Part shown: positions 6,703-12,507 of the stretch, piece by piece | Layout: each line of letters begins with the position of its first letter | How positions within the stretch are numbered: position 1 is the first letter of the stretch | Notes under the pieces: model-generated | What the model was told of the DNA's origin: nothing | What the model saw: only the letters and a program-made list of their open reading frames with translations | Database searches by the model: none | NCBI GenBank assembly: GCA_964423175.1 | Contig: CAYRDM010000016.1 | Coordinates: 1-12,507, forward strand | DNA: 12,507 nucleotides | Reading direction: 5' to 3' | Source: JBGQJN01 sp964423175 | GTDB taxonomy: Bacteria > Patescibacteriota > Minisyncoccia > 2-02-FULL-40-12 > IGHO2-01-FULL-4-A | Translations under genes and position numbers: made by a program

Positions 6703-6729
6703 TAGTTTAACAAAACAGCTGAAGGGGGT

Positions 6730-6783
6730 ATGAATAAGAGGCCAGTATTTACTACTCTTAGTTATCTCTCACTCTGTTTCTAG
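6730..6783 (+). CDS. Possible 17-residue leader peptide ahead of the regulator
   Basis: The ATG at 6730 follows GAAGGGGGT (6721-6729), which can pair extensively with the 16S rRNA tail but is very close to the ATG (AAGG core 4 bases away). The ORF encodes MNKRPVFTTLSYLSLCF and ends with TAG (6781-6783), immediately followed by an in-frame TAA (6784-6786) and then the GTG start of the regulator in the same frame. The regulator has no ribosome site of its own, so terminating ribosomes could restart there. It might instead be only a vestige of upstream sequence; it is too short to assess by composition. Confidence 0.35.
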   Translation: MNKRPVFTTLSYLSLCF

Positions 6784-6786
6784 TAA

Positions 6787-7842
6787 GTGCCAAATTTAAC
6801 AGCCACAATCAGGGGGGTGGTCGGACAATTACTGTCAGTTTTGAATACCAGAAATAAGGATATAATTTCCCGACGTTTTGGTTTGAAAACTGGCAAAAAA
6901 GAAACGCTAGAATCCATAGGAAAGAACTACGGCATTACTCGTGAGAGAGTAAGGCAGATTGAAGAGGTTTCTCTGAAACAAATAAGAGAAGGTTTAACAT
7001 CTGGTTTGTCTTCCAAGATTAAGCCCTTTGTTAATTTGGCCGAAAACATTCTTGACCAGGCCGGCGGAGTTACAAAAGAAGAAAATCTATTTGCAAAGTT
7101 TTCTGGTTCTTCAAAAGATAATCCAGCGAATGCTGCCTTGGTCTTCTTTCTCTCTTTGGACGGCAAGCTAAAGAAATTATCGGAATCTGATGATTCGCAT
7201 TCTCACTGGGCATTATCGGATCAGCACTCAACTTCATACAACAAGTCAATTTCAACTTTTGTGAATTCTCTTGATAAAGAGGGAAGCCCAATTGCCGAAT
7301 CTGCTGTTGTCGATTTTTACAAGAAATCAGGCGCATCTCTTAAGGATGTTACTCCTGCATCCGTCGCCTCCTACCTTTCTATTTCTAAAAAAATTGCAAA
7401 GAATAATTTTGGACAGGTTGGTTTGGTCAGTTGGCCAGATATTAAACCACGAGGAGTTAGAGACAAGGCCTTCTTGGTTCTAAAGAGAGATGGTAAGCCA
7501 AAACACTTCAGAGAAATTGCCAAACTTATCAATGACTCTGGCTTTGTCGACAGAAAGGCAAATGTTCAGACAGTTCATAACGAATTAATAAAAGACAAGA
7601 GATTTGTCTTGGTTGGACGCGGCCTTTATGGTTTGACCGAGTGGGGCTACAAAGCTGGCACAGTCAAAGACGTAATCGTGGACTTAATGAAATCAGCTGG
7701 TAAATCACTACATAAAAAAGATATAATAGCTCAAGTGTTATCTCACAGGATGGTAAAAGAGAATACAATACTTTTGAACTTACAAGATTCCAAGACTTTT
7801 GAGAAAAAAGGCGAAGGCGTTTACTCATTACGCCAGGCATAG
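6787..7842 (+). CDS. Sigma-70 region 4 / HARE-HTH fusion transcription regulator
   Basis: A 351-residue DNA-binding protein built from parts of the transcription machinery. Residues 19-66 match sigma-70 region 4, the helix-turn-helix that reads the -35 box: RNKDIISRRFGL, then LESIGKNYGI, then the hallmark TRERVRQIE (51-59). A middle segment (about 75-215) has no clear match and seems to hold another helical domain. Residues 221-288 fit a HARE-HTH winged helix (the fold of the RNA polymerase delta subunit): FREIAKLI, then VQTVHNELIKD, then FVLVGRGLYGLTEWGY. Residues 292-349 look like a second winged helix ending GEGVYSL. Sigma regions 2 and 3 are absent, so it is not a complete sigma factor. 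The start is GTG at 6787, bounded by tandem stops upstream and lacking a Shine-Dalgarno; reinitiation from the leader ORF is possible. Targets are unknown. Confidence 0.88.
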   Translation: MPNLTATIRGVVGQLLSVLNTRNKDIISRRFGLKTGKKETLESIGKNYGITRERVRQIEEVSLKQIREGLTSGLSSKIKPFVNLAENILDQAGGVTKEENLFAKFSGSSKDNPANAALVFFLSLDGKLKKLSESDDSHSHWALSDQHSTSYNKSISTFVNSLDKEGSPIAESAVVDFYKKSGASLKDVTPASVASYLSISKKIAKNNFGQVGLVSWPDIKPRGVRDKAFLVLKRDGKPKHFREIAKLINDSGFVDRKANVQTVHNELIKDKRFVLVGRGLYGLTEWGYKAGTVKDVIVDLMKSAGKSLHKKDIIAQVLSHRMVKENTILLNLQDSKTFEKKGEGVYSLRQA

Positions 7843-7845
7843 TAA

Positions 7846-7920
7846 TAGGTGTTAGATGACGGGTGTTTGGATTTTAGTATCCAGTTGCGGACTAAACACT
7901 AAAGCCTAAACTAATACCTA
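7846..7920. repeat. Intergenic palindromic element with phased CTAA units
   Basis: The outer arms TAGGTGTTAG (7846-7855) and CTAATACCTA (7911-7920) pair over 10 positions if one G-U is allowed. Inside, GTGTTTGG (7863-7870) pairs with CTAAACAC (7892-7899), again with one G-U; GGAT (7869-7872) with ATCC (7879-7882) is an alternative tip. The right arm carries five CTAA units at 7892, 7899, 7906, 7911 and 7918, spaced 7, 7, 5 and 7 bases. It fills most of the gap between the regulator and the next gene. As RNA it could act as a terminator or stability element, although the following T-rich tract is interrupted. As DNA it resembles a small dispersed palindrome. Confidence 0.5.
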
Positions 7921-7925
7921 ATTTC

Positions 7926-9203
7926 TTGTTTTCCCAAGCCCTTAGTCCACTAAAAACAGCATTAGAAGTGATAGCAAAATATTGGTGGGTTGCCACCCCG
8001 TTTTTGTTATTTTTTGCTTCACTTGATGCTTGGCTTCTATATGTAAGGAAAAGATACCTTCTTTCATTGAAGTGGACGCTACTTGAAATAAAACCTCCTC
8101 CAGACGTACAAAAGAGTCCGAAAATTGCCGAGAATATATTTTCGGGTTTGCATGCAGTTTATACATCGTCCGTAAAAACAAGAGAACAATTTTGGCAAGG
8201 CAAAGTTCAGCCTTGGTTTTCTTTTGAAATAGTTGGTAATGGGGGTGAGATAGGATTTTTTATTAGAACCCCGGAGGGCCTACGATCTCTTGTTGAGGCC
8301 CAAATTTTTGCTCAGTATCCAGATGCCGAAATTAAAATAGTCGATGATTATGTAAGCCAAGTGCCGGAGTTTTTGCCTGATGAAAATTACGACATGTTTG
8401 GTACCGAACTTGTTTTTAGTAAGCCGGATGCTTATCCCATAAAAACATACCCGTTCTTTGAGGAAGATTCAGGTAAGGACGAATTTAAGAGGACGGACCC
8501 TTTGTCGCCACTTGCTGAAATAATGAGCACTCTAGAATCCGGTGAACACATCTGGATACAACTATTGATAAGGGCTACTAATGATTACTGGGTTAAGGAG
8601 GCGAAAGTAGAAATTGATAAAATGCTTGGCAAAGAGGCTAAGAAAGAACCTGATTTTTTGGATATATCAGTCGGGCTTTTGGATAAGGTAATTTCCGGTG
8701 GTTCATCTGCTCCCGAAGAAAAAAAGAAAGATGAGAATCCATTATCAAAAATGACTCCTGGTCAGAAGTTTGTGTTGGAACAGGTTGAGAATAAGATTTC
8801 AAAACTTGGATTCAAATCAGGTTATAGATTTATATATCTTGCAAGAAAAGACTGTTTTCATGGTTCTCATATTTCTGCTGTCATGGGCATGTTTAAACAA
8901 TTATATTTTAATAATTTAAACAGTTTCAGGCCCAATGGCAGAACTATTACTTCTGACAAAGGAGTTTTTTCTTGGTTTTTCCCAAGCTCAAAGGGGTTCT
9001 TTTATAAACAGAGAGAATTTAGGCGCAAATGGAACCTCTATCAGAATTATAGAAACAGGTCTTTTGTCGATCAATATATAATTTTAAATACTGAAGAATT
9101 GGCAACGTTGTTTCATTTGCCGGGAATTGGTGTTAAGGCCCCATCATTCCCAAGAGTTGAGGCAAAGAAGAGCCAGCCACCTTCGGGTTTGCCGACAGGT
9201 TAG
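7926..9203 (+). CDS. One-pass membrane protein partnered with a VirD4/TraG-like ATPase
   Basis: A 425-residue protein with one membrane helix near the N-terminus (about 21-40, WVATPFLLFFASLDAWLLYV), a basic stop-transfer RKR (41-43), and a large domain that should face the cytoplasm. A charged low-complexity stretch (EEKKKDE, 264-270) divides it. The C-terminal signature NTEELATLFHLPGIGVKAP (388-406) and the placement just ahead of a conjugative-type ATPase match a protein pair common in Patescibacteria; I believe the family is catalogued as DUF8128, but could not check. By analogy it may tether the ATPase to the membrane. The start is uncertain: TTG at 7926 keeps the whole helix but has no Shine-Dalgarno, and a GTG at codon 15 is the other option. 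The upstream in-frame TAA at 7893-7895 rules out a much earlier start. The ATPase gene follows after 23 bases. Confidence 0.82.
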   Translation: MFSQALSPLKTALEVIAKYWWVATPFLLFFASLDAWLLYVRKRYLLSLKWTLLEIKPPPDVQKSPKIAENIFSGLHAVYTSSVKTREQFWQGKVQPWFSFEIVGNGGEIGFFIRTPEGLRSLVEAQIFAQYPDAEIKIVDDYVSQVPEFLPDENYDMFGTELVFSKPDAYPIKTYPFFEEDSGKDEFKRTDPLSPLAEIMSTLESGEHIWIQLLIRATNDYWVKEAKVEIDKMLGKEAKKEPDFLDISVGLLDKVISGGSSAPEEKKKDENPLSKMTPGQKFVLEQVENKISKLGFKSGYRFIYLARKDCFHGSHISAVMGMFKQLYFNNLNSFRPNGRTITSDKGVFSWFFPSSKGFFYKQREFRRKWNLYQNYRNRSFVDQYIILNTEELATLFHLPGIGVKAPSFPRVEAKKSQPPSGLPTG

Positions 9204-9226
9204 TTTATTTTCAAGTTCAATAAAAT

Positions 9227-10963
9227 ATGGGTAATTCAGCAGATAATCAGGTTGTGTTATTCGGTCAAACAAACTTCCGTAACAAGAAGGTGACTTTTGG
9301 TATTAAGATGGATGATCGTCGTCGTCACATGTACGTCATCGGAAAAACTGGAATGGGCAAGTCAGAGCTTCTCAAAAATATAGCCATTCAGGATATCCAG
9401 GACGGAAGAGGTTTGGCTTTTGTTGATCCTCACGGTGATCCAGTCGAGGATCTTTTTGATTATATTCCGCAAGAACGTATCAAAGACGTTATTTATATAA
9501 ACCCCGCCGACATGGAATTCCCCGTTTCCTTTAATGTGATGGAGCATGTTGGTTTTGATCAGCGTCATTTGGTTGCTGATGGCATGATGGCTGTTTTTAA
9601 AAAAATCTGGGTTGATCAGTGGTCAGCGCGTATGGAATATATTCTTAATAATACTATTTTGGCTCTTTTGGAATCACCCGGCTCTACTATATTGGGAGTT
9701 AATAGAATGCTTGCCGATAAGGATTACAGAAGAGAGGTTGTAAGTCAGGTTACCGACCCAGAAGTGAAGGCTTTTTGGACACAAGAGTTTGCAAAATACA
9801 ACGACAGATATGCTCAAGAAGCAACCGCTGCAATTCAAAATAAAATAGGTCAGTTTATTTCTAATGCCTTGATTCGTAATATTGTCGGTCAGCCGAAATC
9901 ATCTTTTGACATGCGCACAATCATGGACGAAGGAAAGATTCTGCTCGTTAATATTTCAAAAGGTAGAATCGGAGAAGATGCCTCGCGTTTACTTGGAGCC
10001 TTGATAATCACAAAGATTCAGCTTGCTGCCATGTCGCGCGTAGATATTCCAGAGAGGGAACGTAATGATTTTGTTCTTATAGTTGATGAGTTCCAGAATT
10101 TTGCTACCGCATCCTTTGCAAATATTTTATCTGAGGCTCGTAAATATCATTTGAGCCTTGTCGTCGCTCACCAATATGTTGCTCAGATGGACGAAGGAGT
10201 AAGAGATGCCGTTTTTGGTAATGTTGGAACAATTGTAACTTTTAGAGTTGGCGCTGAAGATGCTGAAATGTTGGAAAAAGAATTGGCACCAGAATTTTTG
10301 GCAACTGACATTGTAAATCTGGGCAAGCGGCAGATCTATTTAAAACTTATGATAGATGGTGTCGCATCGCGTGCGTTTTCTGCCATGACCATGGATACCA
10401 TTGCTAGACTTCCCGTAAGTTTCCGTAATCAGATAATTGATTTCTCCAGGCAGAAGTATGCGGCCACAAGAGAACAAGTTGAACAATCAATTGCCGATTG
10501 GCATATTCCATCTCCAGAACCAGAAAGACAAGAACGCTTTGATAACAGACAATTTTCAGAAAATAGGCCCATGCGTAACGATATGCAGCAAAGACCAAGA
10601 CAAATGCCCAGACCTTTTGGCGCTCAGGTTCAAATGAGGCAGGCTCCTCATGATGTCGAAGCAATACGGCCCGCAAGACAAGCGCCGGGCAGTTTTACAC
10701 CATCTGCACCCAGGCCCCAGCAGGCAGCCCCAGTTAGGCCATCACAGAGCCAGCCGCAGACAAATACTGTTCGTCCCGGAGAGGAAAATATCGGAAGGCC
10801 AGTATTTAAACCTCTATCTCTTTCCGAGGCCTTAAATCGCGGCCCAGTTGATTTCAGGGGTAATCCTATAAAACCGAAACATCCAATTCAAAAGCAAAAA
10901 GTAGACGTGGATGTGGGAGGACTTCGGAAGATTCTTGAAGAAAGTATGGATGATGATGAATAA
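9227..10963 (+). CDS. VirD4/TraG-family conjugative coupling ATPase with disordered C-terminal tail
   Basis: A 578-residue P-loop ATPase. Walker A is GKTGMGKS (39-46), Walker B is LIVDEF (284-289, D287 and E288), and VDPHGD (66-71) is typical of the VirD4/TraG/HerA group that pumps DNA or protein through membranes. The tail after about residue 428 is rich in Pro, Gln, Arg and Met and looks disordered. It ends in two ordered-looking pieces, PLSLSEALNRG (529-539) and GLRKILEESMDDDE (565-578), which could be docking motifs. The protein has no membrane helix, so the preceding one-pass protein may supply the anchor that VirD4 usually carries itself. No other secretion-system genes are in the window. 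Translation starts at ATG 9227, without a Shine-Dalgarno, and the stop codon adjoins a strong terminator. Substrate (DNA, pilus component or protein) is unknown. Confidence 0.93.
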   Translation: MGNSADNQVVLFGQTNFRNKKVTFGIKMDDRRRHMYVIGKTGMGKSELLKNIAIQDIQDGRGLAFVDPHGDPVEDLFDYIPQERIKDVIYINPADMEFPVSFNVMEHVGFDQRHLVADGMMAVFKKIWVDQWSARMEYILNNTILALLESPGSTILGVNRMLADKDYRREVVSQVTDPEVKAFWTQEFAKYNDRYAQEATAAIQNKIGQFISNALIRNIVGQPKSSFDMRTIMDEGKILLVNISKGRIGEDASRLLGALIITKIQLAAMSRVDIPERERNDFVLIVDEFQNFATASFANILSEARKYHLSLVVAHQYVAQMDEGVRDAVFGNVGTIVTFRVGAEDAEMLEKELAPEFLATDIVNLGKRQIYLKLMIDGVASRAFSAMTMDTIARLPVSFRNQIIDFSRQKYAATREQVEQSIADWHIPSPEPERQERFDNRQFSENRPMRNDMQQRPRQMPRPFGAQVQMRQAPHDVEAIRPARQAPGSFTPSAPRPQQAAPVRPSQSQPQTNTVRPGEENIGRPVFKPLSLSEALNRGPVDFRGNPIKPKHPIQKQKVDVDVGGLRKILEESMDDDE

Positions 10964-10996
10964 AACCGCCGGTATGAATGAAGGCGGTTTTATTAT
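10962..10996 (+). terminator. Strong rho-independent terminator after the ATPase gene
   Basis: AAAACCGCC (10962-10970) pairs perfectly over 9 bases with GGCGGTTTT (10983-10991) around a 12-base loop, followed by ATTATTTAT. It overlaps the stop codon of the ATPase gene. Confidence 0.9.
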
Positions 10997-10999
10997 TTA

Positions 11000-11028
11000 T
11001 GGACTTTTTTGCTGGTTTATGTTAAAAA
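11000..11028 (+). promoter_or_regulatory. Weak candidate promoter for the HD-domain gene
   Basis: TGGACT (11000-11005), a 17-base spacer, then TAAAAA (11023-11028) preceded by TGT as an extended -10. Each hexamer matches consensus at only four positions. It is supported mainly by the strong terminator just upstream, which implies that a new promoter is needed before 11068. Confidence 0.35.
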
Positions 11029-11058
11029 ATATCAAACAGAACTTTTAAATACTTATAT

Positions 11059-11063
11059 GGAGG
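11059..11063 (+). promoter_or_regulatory. Ribosome binding site fixing a TTG start
   Basis: GGAGG ends 4 bases before the TTG at 11068. The nearby ATG at 11079 is out of frame, so this site decides the TTG as the start of the HD-domain protein. Confidence 0.75.
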
Positions 11064-11067
11064 AATT

Positions 11068-12354
11068 TTGAAACAGAAATGGATTCCTTGGCCTGGAATA
11101 GGGCAGGTAGATAAACAGGCACTCTCTCCAATAGTTGATAGCCATTTTTTCCGGAGGTTAAGCGACAAGAGACAGTTGGGATTTGCTTATCTCGTCTTTC
11201 CGGGCGCCAATAATGACCGACGTCAACATTCAATGGGGGCTTACTGTCGCACGCGCGAATTTACTTCGCGGATGGTTAAGAGAAGGTTGCTATCTAAAAA
11301 AGAAGCTCACAATCTTAATCTTTTTGCCCTCCTGCATGATATTGGTCATGGTCCTTTTTCACATGTGATTGAGCCGCTGTGCGAGGCAGATCATAAGCAG
11401 AGGGGCCTTATGGTTTTAGATAGAATGTCAAAGGAAATAGAAATGTGCGGTGGCGACTTAGAACTTCTTAAAGCTTACATGTCTCACACCGATCCTGCTT
11501 GGCAGATTGTTGCAGATAAAAATCTTGGTATGGAAAAGATGGATTATCTTGTTCGTGACCAAGAGGCAACGGAGTTCGGTCCCAATATCCGTCGTTGTGT
11601 TGAAAGCGTTTGCAATCACCTAGAATACAGGGACGGACAATTGCTGGTTGATCTCAAGGCTCTTGATGCCGCGATAGAAATACAGAGGGCTTACATTTAT
11701 TTTTATCGAAATGTTCACTTGGAAAAAAGTGCTTATATCATTCAACGTTTTATGCAGAAGCTCATCTATCAGTTAATGCATTCCCCAAAAGAGCTTGGCG
11801 GTATAACGGAAGACGAGCTTTGGGAAATGGTTGATGGCGATTTGTTGCACGCCTTAAAATTGTGCAAAAATGAAACTGTAAAAAACGGAATGGCGATTTT
11901 TGATAATGGTGTTACTTCTTTTCCAAAGACGGCCCTGTCTATTAGACTCAAGGGTTATGGTTGGCTTGAGCGCCGTGCCGGTAAGGATATAAGAGTTGTC
12001 GAAACTGACAAACAATTTTTTGATAAGTTTTTCAATAGATCCAGTCCGGCTGATCTTGAAAGACTTGAAACAAGTATTGCGGGAATGCTTTCCTTGCCGA
12101 GTTGGAAGGTTGCTGTGAGCCATATTGTTGAAAAGAGGCGGTTTATACCGGAAGATATTAAACTCTTTGACGGTCATCGGATATATTCGCTACAAGAGAG
12201 AGATCCGAGTTATTTTGAACTTCTGGAGAGAGAACTATCCAAATATCTTTGTATTAGGGTTTGTGTGGTGCCAGAAAACCGAAGATCTCTAAATGTTACA
12301 GCCAGAGATAGTATGAATATTATATCTGATTATATAGGGCATTCGCGATTGTAA
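11068..12354 (+). CDS. HD-domain phosphohydrolase (dGTPase/SAMHD1-like, COG1078 type)
   Basis: A 428-residue metal-dependent phosphohydrolase. The family opening is clear: QLGFAYLVFPGANNDRRQHS (36-55), with H54 as the first metal ligand. LLHDIGHGPFSH follows (88-99; H90 and D91 are the HD pair, with H94 and H99 also conserved), then the last ligand in LGMEKMDYLVRDQEATEFG (153-171, D159). This matches the branch related to dNTP triphosphohydrolases and SAMHD1, whose bacterial members often have unknown substrates; nucleotide-pool control is the best guess. Length is normal for the family. The start is TTG, set by a GGAGG site. It stands between a strong terminator upstream and a hairpin downstream, so it is probably transcribed alone. 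Confidence 0.94.
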   Translation: MKQKWIPWPGIGQVDKQALSPIVDSHFFRRLSDKRQLGFAYLVFPGANNDRRQHSMGAYCRTREFTSRMVKRRLLSKKEAHNLNLFALLHDIGHGPFSHVIEPLCEADHKQRGLMVLDRMSKEIEMCGGDLELLKAYMSHTDPAWQIVADKNLGMEKMDYLVRDQEATEFGPNIRRCVESVCNHLEYRDGQLLVDLKALDAAIEIQRAYIYFYRNVHLEKSAYIIQRFMQKLIYQLMHSPKELGGITEDELWEMVDGDLLHALKLCKNETVKNGMAIFDNGVTSFPKTALSIRLKGYGWLERRAGKDIRVVETDKQFFDKFFNRSSPADLERLETSIAGMLSLPSWKVAVSHIVEKRRFIPEDIKLFDGHRIYSLQERDPSYFELLERELSKYLCIRVCVVPENRRSLNVTARDSMNIISDYIGHSRL

Positions 12355-12386
12355 TTATTGCCCGTTGTCATTTTTTGTGTTAAATT

Positions 12387-12413
12387 AAACCTGCTTAAAT
12401 AGCAGGTTTTAAA
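12387..12413 (+). terminator. Hairpin terminator after the HD-domain gene
   Basis: AAACCTGCT (12387-12395) pairs perfectly over 9 bases with AGCAGGTTT (12401-12409) around a TAAAT loop. The T run is short (TTTT, then AAATT), but the stem is strong. It lies just upstream of the tRNA gene. Confidence 0.7.
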
Positions 12414-12415
12414 TT

Positions 12416-12488
12416 CCGCCCTTAGCTCAGTTGGTAGAGCAGCTCCCTTTTAAGGAGACGGTCGTTGGTTCGAATCCAACTGGGCGCA
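12416..12488 (+). tRNA. tRNA-Lys (anticodon UUU)
   Basis: The cloverleaf is complete: D arm GCTC-AGTTGGTA-GAGC (12425-12440), anticodon arm with loop CTTTTAA (12447-12453) and anticodon TTT at 12449-12451, a 5-base variable loop, and T arm GTTGG-TTCGAAT-CCAAC (12464-12480). It reads AAA and AAG. CCA is not encoded (ACA follows), so the tail must be added enzymatically. Taking the standard 7-base acceptor stem, positions 1-72 (C-C) and 7-66 (U-U) do not pair and 27-43 is G-A. The exact ends are therefore slightly uncertain. Confidence 0.93.
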
Positions 12489-12507
12489 CATCATAAATAA
12501 AAACTGG

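Larger units (their letters stand above)
6467..6729. other. AT-rich intergenic region without a recognisable gene
   Basis: The gap from the end of the cysteine-rich gene (6435) to the regulator start (6787) is about 350 bases. Outside the terminator and the 17-codon leader ORF it is AT-rich and stop-dense in all frames. It contains two convincing promoters in the + direction (6543-6571 and 6674-6702), an inverted repeat at 6675-6691, and an isolated TTGACA (6649-6654) with no matching -10. Transcription from the first promoter would begin near 6578 and run about 100 bases before reaching the second, so an untranslated leader or small RNA is possible. I found no known riboswitch or RNA gene in it. 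Confidence 0.6.

Noticed and set aside
6573..6729. Small protein gene between the two intergenic promoters
   Set aside because: The only well-placed ATG (6573) meets a stop after three codons, and the AAGGGAG-like stretch near 6617 has no start codon after it.
12358..12385. Promoter TTGCCC-16-TTAAAT for the tRNA gene
   Set aside because: Both hexamers match consensus at only four positions, and transcription would start inside the terminator hairpin at 12387-12409.
1..12507. Recoded UGA (Gracilibacteria/SR1-type code)
   Set aside because: UGA ends the ORFs at 309-311 and 3715-3717 at sensible places, and no gene needs UGA read as glycine.

Overview
The window looks like a piece of a Patescibacteria (Candidate Phyla Radiation) chromosome, most likely Parcubacteria-like. 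This rests on gene content and style rather than on a marker gene. It is AT-rich, every gene is on the + strand, and the genes are tightly packed. It carries short forms of SecD and SecF, and a sigma-region-4/HARE-HTH regulator. It also carries a membrane protein plus VirD4/TraG-like ATPase pair of the kind that recurs in that group. UGA ends two ORFs (positions 309-311 and 3715-3717) and is never needed as a sense codon, so the recoded UGA of Gracilibacteria/SR1 is not in use.

Layout. Positions 1-3160 look like one operon: a small basic protein of unknown function (possibly cut by the left edge), a membrane-anchored cyclophilin, and two consecutive PD-(D/E)XK nucleases. Both nucleases have cysteine sets suited to an iron-sulfur cluster, and the second also has a DEDD exonuclease half. 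Positions 3161-3762 are a self-contained unit (near-consensus promoter, good ribosome site, orphan gene, terminator). secD and secF follow at 3811-6051 behind a promoter so close to the ATG that the message should have almost no leader. A second self-contained unit at 6072-6466 encodes a 97-residue cysteine-rich protein.

Positions 6436-6786 are non-coding apart from a 17-codon leader ORF. They hold two good extended -10 promoters and a small inverted repeat overlapping one -35. They precede a 351-residue regulator that joins sigma-70 region 4 to HARE-type winged helices. A palindromic element with roughly 7-nt-spaced CTAA units (7846-7920) separates this from a two-gene unit: a one-pass membrane protein and a VirD4/TraG-family ATPase with a disordered tail, closed by a strong terminator. 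Last come an HD-domain phosphohydrolase and tRNA-Lys(UUU).

How the parts may work together. SecDF, the membrane-anchored cyclophilin and the membrane protein/ATPase pair all act at the cell envelope (export, extracytoplasmic folding, and DNA or protein translocation). The nuclease pair and the ATPase could both handle foreign DNA, but they sit in different transcription units about 4 kb apart, so a joint pathway is only a hypothesis. No mobile element, CRISPR array or long direct repeat was seen.
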